A DNA stretch of 14,825 nucleotides from Acidobacteriaceae bacterium (GTDB taxonomy: Bacteria > Acidobacteriota > Terriglobia > Terriglobales > Acidobacteriaceae): the NCBI GenBank assembly GCA_003152795.1, contig PMBA01000258.1, positions 1 to 14,825 of the forward strand, in the 5' to 3' direction. Made by a program: the position numbers and the translations under genes. Below the pieces are notes generated by a model. It saw only the letters and a program-made list of their open reading frames with translations, made no database searches and was not told the DNA's origin. Positions 9,553 to 14,825 of the stretch are shown here, in pieces. Within the stretch, counting starts at the first letter, position 1. Each line of letters starts with the position of its first letter.

Positions 9553-9558
9553 TTTCCT
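9553..9558 (-). promoter_or_regulatory. Ribosome-binding site AGGAAA of rfbF
   Basis: AGGAAA on the minus strand lies 7 nt before the ATG at 9545 and fixes the start of rfbF. The same hexamer lies 10 nt before the murA ATG (11619-11624), so it seems to be a usual site in this genome. Confidence 0.6.
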
Positions 9559-9713
9559 GGCAGCGCCGCCGCTGCCCGGCCGCGCTTCATGTCTTCGAGA
9601 CGTATCTGCAGGACTTAGCTTCTGACCTACCGGTCCGCAACTTCAGTTATCCCACACGCATGCGAGGAAGACAGAATTACGAAAGTCACCCGAAAGGCTT
9701 CAATTCGAGGAGA

Positions 9714-9731
9714 GTGATCCCAACCGATCAC
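9714..9731. repeat. 18-bp interrupted palindrome GTGATC-N6-GATCAC
   Basis: GTGATC (9714-9719) and GATCAC (9726-9731) form a perfect 6-bp inverted repeat around a 6-bp centre, spanning the stop codon of the GtrA-family gene. No T-run follows on the minus strand, so it is a poor intrinsic terminator. It lies about 170 bp upstream of rfbF, where a regulator-binding site would be possible. Nothing else in the 9546-9727 gap is convincing; candidate -35/-10 pairs there are weak. Confidence 0.4.
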
Positions 9732-10261
9732 CCGGTGCTGCGCGGGGTCCGACTGCGGTCTGCGAACGAGATGTGGCGGTGTCCAAAGAAGCTGAATACG
9801 ATTGCAAACACCAGAACGATGGCGCCGGCGATATACGGGGCGCTGCGGTCGTGGCCAGGTTGGCGGCGGATGATGCCGACGACCAACGGGAGCGCGGCTG
9901 CCGACAACACCATGCTGCCGGCATAAACCCCGAGGCAGCGGATCCACTCCCTGAGATAGTTGCCCTTAGTCTTGAATACAAACCACTTATATCCGAAGAA
10001 GGCGAACGTGATGCTGATCAGATTGGCGAGCAAACTAGCTACGACATACCCGTAGGAAAGCAGCGGGCTCAGCAGAAGTGTGAACAACGCGAAGCATCCG
10101 TAGCCAAAAATGGTGTTGCAGGCGCCCACCGCCAAATACCGAATCACAGTAAGCGCACTCGGACCTTTCTGGGTTGCAGTGGTTATGACTCCAGCGCCAG
10201 ATACAGCTGGCAGGGATAGGTCAGACCCGGCCTGATGGTGAGGTGTCAACATCAGCATCAT
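9728..10261 (-). CDS. GtrA-family membrane protein
   Basis: The 177-residue protein has four predicted membrane helices at about 40-64, 69-90, 107-131 and 142-162. The first carries IRYLAVGACNTIFGYG, and the end of helix 2 has FAFFGYKWFVFK, both typical of the GtrA family; the segment SFFGHRHISF ends the last helix. GtrA proteins are thought to flip undecaprenyl-phosphate-linked sugars made by GtrB-type transferases, and such a transferase lies at the far left of this window. The first 38 residues are polar and not part of the family core, and no clear ribosome site precedes 10261, so the real start may be a downstream GTG near residue 39. It begins 45 bp after murA on the same strand and may be read through from it. 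Confidence 0.85.
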   Translation of the reverse strand: MMLMLTPHHQAGSDLSLPAVSGAGVITTATQKGPSALTVIRYLAVGACNTIFGYGCFALFTLLLSPLLSYGYVVASLLANLISITFAFFGYKWFVFKTKGNYLREWIRCLGVYAGSMVLSAAALPLVVGIIRRQPGHDRSAPYIAGAIVLVFAIVFSFFGHRHISFADRSRTPRSTG

Positions 10262-10306
10262 AGTAGCCGCATAAGCCGAGCGTCCGAAGGTTACTATCGT
10301 TACCCG

Positions 10307-11608
10307 TCACGATTGGGCGGGGGCGGCGGCTCGCTTGGGGAAGATGTTCCCGACGCGGCGAATCTCGGCGCCCACCGCTTTCAGTTTTTCTTCAATGTGC
10401 TCGTACCCACGGTCCAGGTGATACACGCGGTCGATGATGGTCTCGCCATCCGCGACCAGGGCGGCCAGCACCAGCGAGGCCGAGGCGCGCAGGTCCGACG
10501 CAAGCACCGCCGCTGCGCTCAGCGGAGTTCCGCCGCGCACAATCGCGCGCCGGCCTTCGATCTTGATGTTCGCGCCCATGCGGACCAGTTCCTGCGCGTG
10601 CATGAAGCGGTTCTCGAAAATGTTCTCCGTAATGATCGAAGTACCCGCGGCCTGGGTGGCGAGCGCCATGTATTGCGCCTGCATGTCGGTGGGGAAGCCG
10701 GGATATTCTTCGGTGTTCATGTCGGCGGCTTGCAGCGGCCGATCGCCCATGACGCGGACGGAATCGGCTTTTACCGCGGTCTTCACGCCGGTTTCCGCCA
10801 GCTTCTGCAGGATCGCGGCCAGGTGCCCGGGCTCGCACCCGGCGACGTTGACGTCCCCGCCCGTAAGGGCTCCGGCGATAATGAAGGTTCCCGCTTCGAT
10901 GCGGTCCGGGATAATGCGGTGCCTGGCGCCATGCAATTTCGCGACTCCCTTCACTCGGATGGTGGACGTGCCGGCCCCTTGAATCCTGGCGCCCATGGCG
11001 TTGAGCAGTGCGGCCAGGTCTGCCACTTCAGGCTCACGAGCGCAGTTCTGCATGACCGTCTCGCCTTCGGCAAGCGTCGCCGCCATCAGCAGATCTTCGG
11101 TGCCGGTGACAGTAATTCTGTCGAAGACTATTTCCGCGCCACGGAGCCGGTCCGTCGTGGCCTCCACGTAGCCGTGCTCTTGCGTGATCTTCGCGCCCAG
11201 ATGCTCCAGGCCTTTGATATGAAGGTCGATGGGCCGGGCGCCGATGGCGCATCCGCCGGGCAGCGATACCCGGGCCCGCCCGCAGCGCGCCACCAATGGT
11301 CCTAGCACCAGCGTCGAGGCGCGCATGGTCTTCACCAATTCATATGAGGCTTCGGGAGCGGCCAGCGTGCGCGCGCAGATTGTCGTACGGTGCTGGGCGC
11401 GCCCGTAGCCCAGTTCGACTTCCGCGCCCATCGCAGCCAGCAACTTGCGCGTGGTTTCAATGTCGCGCACCTGGGGGATGTTTTCCAGAATCACCGGTTC
11501 GTCGGTGAGCAGCGCCGCCGCCATACACGGGAGTGCAGCGTTCTTCGCGCCACTGATGCGGATCGTGCCGAGCAGCGGGTTGCCGCCGCGAATTACGAGT
11601 TTATCCAT
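10307..11608 (-). CDS. murA: UDP-N-acetylglucosamine 1-carboxyvinyltransferase
   Basis: The 433-residue enzyme transfers enolpyruvate from PEP to UDP-GlcNAc, the committed cytoplasmic step of peptidoglycan synthesis. It has the EPSP-synthase fold with K22 in ISGAKNAAL, the catalytic cysteine C120 in [12 protein letters not shown] (equivalent to C115 of E. coli, hence expected to be fosfomycin-sensitive), and the aspartate in [11 protein letters not shown]. Length is slightly above the usual 419 because of an Ala/Pro-rich tail. The ATG at 11608 has AGGAAA 10 nt upstream. It lies 165 bp after murQ on the same strand, so synthesis and recycling genes for the same muropeptide sugar are adjacent. 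It is an ordinary complete copy with no missing key residue. Confidence 0.97.
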   Translation of the reverse strand: MDKLVIRGGNPLLGTIRISGAKNAALPCMAAALLTDEPVILENIPQVRDIETTRKLLAAMGAEVELGYGRAQHRTTICARTLAAPEASYELVKTMRASTLVLGPLVARCGRARVSLPGGCAIGARPIDLHIKGLEHLGAKITQEHGYVEATTDRLRGAEIVFDRITVTGTEDLLMAATLAEGETVMQNCAREPEVADLAALLNAMGARIQGAGTSTIRVKGVAKLHGARHRIIPDRIEAGTFIIAGALTGGDVNVAGCEPGHLAAILQKLAETGVKTAVKADSVRVMGDRPLQAADMNTEEYPGFPTDMQAQYMALATQAAGTSIITENIFENRFMHAQELVRMGANIKIEGRRAIVRGGTPLSAAAVLASDLRASASLVLAALVADGETIIDRVYHLDRGYEHIEEKLKAVGAEIRRVGNIFPKRAAAPAQS

Positions 11609-11773
11609 AGCTTGAATGTTTCCTGAAAAATTGCCACGCCGCTTTCATTCTAACTACGTTTGCAGGACACCTGCTGCTGGAAATCCAACTTGAACTCCGG
11701 CCGCGCGCTTTCCTTTGTCAAACTCTTGTGAAACTCTGCGCTCCCTGTGGTCACGTTCTGTCGCCGTTGCAAT
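11609..11773. other. Intergenic region between murQ and murA
   Basis: This 165-bp gap contains the murA ribosome site (11619-11624), a TAGAAT hexamer on the minus strand (11647-11652) that could be a murA -10 box but lacks a good -35, and a small perfect hairpin GCAGG-ACA-CCTGC (11662-11674). It also holds a segment at 11727-11755 reading GAAACTCTGCG then CTCCCTGTGG. That segment resembles a short dispersed CTCTGCG-rich intergenic element I recall from several bacterial genomes; only one copy is present here. A TTGACA on the minus strand (11716-11721) has no -10 partner. Confidence 0.35.
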
Positions 11774-12724
11774 CTAAGACTCCGACCCACGCTTGGCCAG
11801 ACTCATCGCTCGGCGCACTTGACCTTGCGACCTTTTCAGCGCAACCACAGCGTCGGCCCGGCTGACTCCAGTCTTGGCCATCACCATTGCTACCGAGACG
11901 CGGCCTCCGGCGGCGGCGAGGAACTTGCGCGCGGCTCGGTGATCGAGTCCGGCGGCTTTTTCCAGAATGCCTACTCCTCGCTCGATTAATTTTCTATTCT
12001 TCGGACTGACGTTGACCATCAGGTTCCCGTACACGTAGCCGAGACGCGTCATCGCCCCGGTCGTGAGCATGTTCAGGATCATTTTCTGCGCGGTGCCGGC
12101 CTTCATCCGCGTCGAGCCCGCGACAACTTCCGCGCCAACATCCGCGACGATGGCCAACTGTGCGGCTTTGCCGAGCGGCGATTTCGGGTTGCAGACGACG
12201 GCCACAGTGGTTGCGCCGTGCGCGCGCGCATATTGGATGGCGGCGATGGTGAACGGAGTGCGTCCGCTGGCGGCAATGCCTACGACCACATCTTTCCTTG
12301 CCGGCTTCTTTTTTGCCATCGCTTTGCGGCCTAGCTTGCGCGAGTCTTCGTCCGCTTCTACCGCTGCGGCCAGCGCTTTGGGGCCGCCCGCGATGATGAA
12401 TTGCACCATCCGCGGGGCAACGTCAAACGTGGGCGGACATTCGACGGCATCCAGTGCCGCGATGCGTCCGCTGGTGCCCGTGCCCACGTAGATGAGGCGC
12501 CCGCCTTGGGAGAGCGCCGCCGCGATCAGATCGATGGCGCGCGCGATTTGCGGCAGGGAGCGCTTCACGGCGACCGCCACCTTGGCATCTTCGGCATTGA
12601 TGATGCGGCTGATCTCGATTGCGGATTTGCGATCGAGATCGATGGAAGCGGAGTTCGCTTTCTCCGTGCTCAGGCGGCGGAGTTCTGCGCTCCTCCCTCC
12701 GCTGTTCAAGGCTCTTCGCTTCAA
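11774..12724 (-). CDS. murQ: N-acetylmuramic acid 6-phosphate etherase
   Basis: This cytoplasmic SIS-fold enzyme cleaves the lactyl ether of MurNAc-6-phosphate to GlcNAc-6-phosphate and D-lactate, a step in cell-wall recycling. It shows the family signature throughout: RIINAEDA, GGRLIYVGTGTSGR, DAVECPPTF with the catalytic glutamate E95, EADEDSRK with E126 (matching E83 and E114 of E. coli), GIAASGRTPFTI, GSTRMKAGTAQK and YGNLMVNVS. No ATG exists near the required N-terminus. A TTG at 12724 overlaps the upstream hydrolase stop as TTGA, has GGGGAAGGA just before it, and gives 316 residues against about 300 for the family. The frame continues to 12859 inside the upstream gene, but that part has no MurQ similarity that I can see. 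A later TTG or CTG start cannot be excluded. Confidence 0.93.
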   Translation of the reverse strand: MKRRALNSGGRSAELRRLSTEKANSASIDLDRKSAIEISRIINAEDAKVAVAVKRSLPQIARAIDLIAAALSQGGRLIYVGTGTSGRIAALDAVECPPTFDVAPRMVQFIIAGGPKALAAAVEADEDSRKLGRKAMAKKKPARKDVVVGIAASGRTPFTIAAIQYARAHGATTVAVVCNPKSPLGKAAQLAIVADVGAEVVAGSTRMKAGTAQKMILNMLTTGAMTRLGYVYGNLMVNVSPKNRKLIERGVGILEKAAGLDHRAARKFLAAAGGRVSVAMVMAKTGVSRADAVVALKRSQGQVRRAMSLAKRGSES

Positions 12725-13851
12725 GCTTCCTTCCCCAGGGCTTCGATCGCGGCGTCGTGAAACGCCGGGCGCACCTGCTTGATCGCCTGATTCTGGCAGT
12801 CCGGCCACGTGCGATTGGTCAGCAAAACTATCGAAAGTTGGCGGTCGGGGTCGATCCACAGCGACGTGCCGGTATAACCGAGGTGTCCGAAGGAATGCGG
12901 CGAGAAGTACTCTCCCGATTGCGAGGGCGCCGAGGGCGTGTCCCAGCCCAGCCCTCGGGACGTGCCTTCCGGGGCGGGTTCCCGGCGCGAGAAAAGATCT
13001 ACGGTTGTGGAGCGCAGGATGGGGTGTCCACCGTTGAGCATGGCGTGCGCGAAGATGGCCAGATTTTCGGCGGTAGAGAACAGCCCGGCGTGCCCGGCAA
13101 TTCCGCCCAGCACGCTCGCGTTTTCGTCCTGCACCTCGCCCTGGATAATACGCTGCCGGAAGCTGCGATCGTCGGCGGTCGGCGGAATCGAGTTCTTCAA
13201 GGCCGGTGTGGGATTGAACGCGGTATGCGCCATGCCGAGCGGACCGAAGATTTCGCGCTGGCAGAATGCGGCGAGAGACTCGTCGGCGATGCGTTCGAGT
13301 GCGACGCCCAGCACGATGTAGCCGATGTCGCTGTATTCGGCGCGACTGCCGGGCGAGGCCGTTAGTGTGGCCGTGAAGGCAGATTGCAGAAGGTCTTCCC
13401 GGCTCTTGGCGCGCAAAAAAAGCTTCTCGTATGCGGGCAGGCCGGAGCTGTGTGCCAGCAACATGCGCAGCGTGATTTCGCGGCGGCGATGGTCATCGCC
13501 GGCGAATTCCGGGACGATCGCGGTGATTGGGGCTTCGAGATCGAGCAGGCCGCGCTCGTAGAGGATCATTGCCATCGCCGTGCTGGCGACGACTTTGGTG
13601 AGCGAGGCGAGGTCGAAAATGCTCTCGGTGCCGGCCTCCGGCGACGCGGGATCGTAGGTGAATCGGCCGAGTGCTTTGTAGGCGACGAGCTCTCCACTCA
13701 ACGTGATGGCGAGCGAGCATGCCGGGAAGGCGTGGGTGGCGATTGCATTTTTCAGGATGTCGAATGCTCTGCGAAACCGCTCATCCTGCGCGGCGAAGTT
13801 GCGCACCAGGAAGGAAAAGCCGGACTCGCGATTGGGCAGCGTCAGGTTCAA
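12721..13851 (-). CDS. Beta-lactamase-family serine hydrolase without signal peptide (AmiE/YbbE-like)
   Basis: The protein (376 residues from the TTG at 13851) has the penicillin-binding/class C beta-lactamase fold. The nucleophile motif is S83-L-T-K86 in FDLASLTKV, the second motif YSD (Y173-D175), and a C-terminal GHLGYTGTSLW segment replaces KTG. The segment VQDENASVLGGIAGHAGLFSTA is characteristic of the subgroup that includes Bacillus YbbE/AmiE, which strips peptides from MurNAc. Its 4-bp overlap with murQ supports a muropeptide recycling role rather than antibiotic resistance (inference). No signal peptide is visible, so it probably works in the cytoplasm. No ATG lies near the N-terminus. 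The frame extends to a TTG at 13902, but that TTG is part of a good promoter, so I favour the TTG at 13851. Without a Shine-Dalgarno the start remains uncertain. Confidence 0.87.
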   Translation of the reverse strand: MNLTLPNRESGFSFLVRNFAAQDERFRRAFDILKNAIATHAFPACSLAITLSGELVAYKALGRFTYDPASPEAGTESIFDLASLTKVVASTAMAMILYERGLLDLEAPITAIVPEFAGDDHRRREITLRMLLAHSSGLPAYEKLFLRAKSREDLLQSAFTATLTASPGSRAEYSDIGYIVLGVALERIADESLAAFCQREIFGPLGMAHTAFNPTPALKNSIPPTADDRSFRQRIIQGEVQDENASVLGGIAGHAGLFSTAENLAIFAHAMLNGGHPILRSTTVDLFSRREPAPEGTSRGLGWDTPSAPSQSGEYFSPHSFGHLGYTGTSLWIDPDRQLSIVLLTNRTWPDCQNQAIKQVRPAFHDAAIEALGKEA

Positions 13852-13873
13852 GGGTGTTTTGCGAACTGATGGG

Positions 13874-13902
13874 TTTATAGCAAAGGCCGGAAGCAGAGGC
13901 AA
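13874..13902 (-). promoter_or_regulatory. Predicted sigma-70 promoter for the hydrolase-murQ pair
   Basis: On the minus strand TTGCCT (13897-13902) and TATAAA (13874-13879) are separated by exactly 17 bp, matching 4 of 6 and 5 of 6 consensus positions. Transcription would start near 13867, some 16 nt before the TTG at 13851, leaving a very short leader. Found by eye only. Confidence 0.45.
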
Positions 13903-13983
13903 TCAGGGAGTTACTTTGAGAGCATTGTTTGTAACCTTCCGTCTTGAGCCGCGCCTCCGGCGTCATGTAGAGTCACAGCAGAC

Positions 13984-14825
13984 GTGAAATACTTTCCAAC
14001 ATTCCTGCTGCTCTGCGGCCTCCTTGTTCCTGCCGTCGCCTTCTCTCAGACCGCGCTTGATTCCCGCCTCGCCCTTCTCGATCCCATCGTCAACCAAGCC
14101 ATCGCCCAGCAACAGATTCCTGGAGCCGTCCTGATCGTCGGGCACGACGGGCAGGTGGTGTATCGCAAGGCTTATGGCAACCGGGCGATTGAGCCGCGGC
14201 CGGAGGCGATGACGCTCGATACCGTTTTTGATTGCGCCTCGCTCACCAAGGTCGTCGCAACGACCACGGCCATCATGCAGCTTTGGGAACTGGGAAAGCT
14301 CCGCATGAACGATCCGGTCGCGCAATACCTTCCCGAGTTTGGGCAGAATGGGAAACAGGATATTACGATCCGGCAGTTGCTGACGCACTACTCGGGGCTG
14401 CCCGAAGATCTCGAACTGGGGAAGAAATGGGAAGGCAAGGACACCGCGTATCGCATGGCATTTGAAGTCACGCCCGACCGGGCTCCAGGGTCGGCATTTG
14501 TCTACAGCGACATTAATTTCATCGTGCTGGGAGCGCTGGTGGAGCGGCTTGCCGGCGAACCGCTCGACCTGTACTCGGCACAGCACATCTTTGGACCGCT
14601 GGGAATGAACGAAACACGGTTCCTTCCCCCGCATTCCTGGGAGCCGCGAATCGCTCCGACCGAAGAGGACGAGAACCATCGCCTGCTGCGCGGAGTGGTG
14701 CATGATCCCACAGCTCGCCGCATGGCTGGCGTGGCGGGTCATGCAGGCCTATTCTCTACCGCGGACGATCTGGCGCTGTTTGCGCAAGCTCTGCTCGATG
14801 GCGGGCGCGGCATTCTGACTTCGGC
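13984..14825 (+). CDS. Exported beta-lactamase-family serine hydrolase, 3' end cut by window edge
   Basis: This is the only plus-strand gene. A GTG at 13984 opens a frame of 280 codons that runs off the right edge. The N-terminus VKYFPTFLLL followed by a hydrophobic run to AVAFSQ is a Sec signal peptide (cleavage near residue 21), so the enzyme is expected in the periplasm or outside. The catalytic motifs mirror the divergent neighbour: S86-L-T-K89 in FDCASLTKV, YSD at 174-176, and GVAGHAGLFSTADDLALFA; the third motif lies beyond the edge. The two are clearly paralogous by motif order and context. Possible roles are muropeptide amidase, D-Ala-D-Ala peptidase or esterase; I cannot tell which. 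The ribosome site is weak, and no good promoter was seen in the 13903-13983 divergent gap. Confidence 0.87.
   Translation, partial: MKYFPTFLLLCGLLVPAVAFSQTALDSRLALLDPIVNQAIAQQQIPGAVLIVGHDGQVVYRKAYGNRAIEPRPEAMTLDTVFDCASLTKVVATTTAIMQLWELGKLRMNDPVAQYLPEFGQNGKQDITIRQLLTHYSGLPEDLELGKKWEGKDTAYRMAFEVTPDRAPGSAFVYSDINFIVLGALVERLAGEPLDLYSAQHIFGPLGMNETRFLPPHSWEPRIAPTEEDENHRLLRGVVHDPTARRMAGVAGHAGLFSTADDLALFAQALLDGGRGILTS

Noticed and set aside
10290..10306. Imperfect hairpin GGTTAC-TATC-GTTACC after murA
   Set aside because: One mismatch, low GC, and no T-run on the minus strand, so not supportable as a terminator.
10235..11305. 356-codon plus-strand frame opposite murA
   Set aside because: murA is complete with all catalytic residues; this frame is its shadow.
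11716..11721. Perfect TTGACA -35 hexamer upstream of murA
   Set aside because: No acceptable -10 hexamer lies 16-18 bp downstream on that strand.
12725..12859. 45-residue N-terminal extension of MurQ inside the hydrolase gene
   Set aside because: MurQ homology starts downstream; the extension is out-of-frame hydrolase coding sequence with no ATG.
13916..13973. Promoter candidates for the plus-strand hydrolase (TTGAGA at 13916, or TTGAGC with TAGAGT)
   Set aside because: The first has no -10 partner, and the second pair is weak with an 18-bp spacer and a start almost on the GTG codon.
13963..14742. 259-codon minus-strand frame opposite the right-edge hydrolase
   Set aside because: The plus strand has a signal peptide, SxxK, YSD and GHAGLFSTA motifs in one frame; the minus frame has none.
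12721..14825. Reading the two serine hydrolases as beta-lactam resistance genes
   Set aside because: The motifs fit the AmiE/YbbE-type or esterase subgroup, with YSD and HLGYTG in place of the class C YxN and KTG (third motif seen only in the first protein), and the murQ context points to wall recycling.

Overview
The window looks like the chromosome of a GC-rich (roughly 60%) Gram-negative-type bacterium. The mix of an O-antigen-type CDP-sugar cluster, GtrA/GtrB-type proteins, and a murQ gene coupled to a beta-lactamase-family hydrolase would fit a soil Acidobacteriota such as a Koribacter or Sulfotelmatobacter relative. That assignment is inferred from gene content and style, not from a marker gene. 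Every gene lies on the minus strand except the last, truncated one (13984 to the right edge). Genes are tightly packed, and no RNA gene, CRISPR array, insertion sequence or gene-free stretch above 300 bases was seen.

Region 1 (about 9545 down to 1) reads right to left as one probable polycistronic unit. Its order is rfbF (glucose-1-phosphate cytidylyltransferase), rfbG (CDP-glucose 4,6-dehydratase), rfbH (CDP-4-keto-6-deoxyglucose 3-dehydratase, E1), an extended SDR sugar epimerase/reductase, a zinc-finger sugar C-methyltransferase, a ThDP-dependent acetolactate-synthase-like enzyme, a NeuB-family PEP-condensing synthase, and a DPM1/GtrB-like membrane glycosyltransferase cut by the left edge. 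Junctions are overlaps of 4 or 8 bp or gaps of 7 to 13 bp, apart from 71 bp before the NeuB gene. rfbFGH is the recognised route to CDP-4-keto-3,6-dideoxyglucose. Downstream of it sit three different carbon-carbon bond-forming enzymes: methyl from SAM, a two-carbon unit via ThDP, and a three-carbon unit from PEP. The cluster therefore looks built for a branched and/or chain-extended deoxy sugar. The rfb-plus-ThDP part resembles yersiniose biosynthesis, but the C-methyltransferase and NeuB homologue suggest a product I cannot match to a known pathway. This is the most interesting system in the window.

Region 2 (9546 to 10261) holds a short intergenic stretch with an 18-bp interrupted palindrome, and a four-helix GtrA-family membrane protein. 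That protein may be the lipid-linked-sugar flippase partner of the GtrB-like enzyme at the far end.

Region 3 (10307 to 14825) concerns peptidoglycan. It contains murA (committed step of synthesis), murQ (MurNAc-6-phosphate etherase, recycling) translationally coupled to a cytoplasmic-looking serine hydrolase of the beta-lactamase/AmiE-like family, and, divergently, a second serine hydrolase with a signal peptide. This resembles the Bacillus murQ/amiE/namZ muropeptide recovery locus, with two hydrolases apparently in different compartments.
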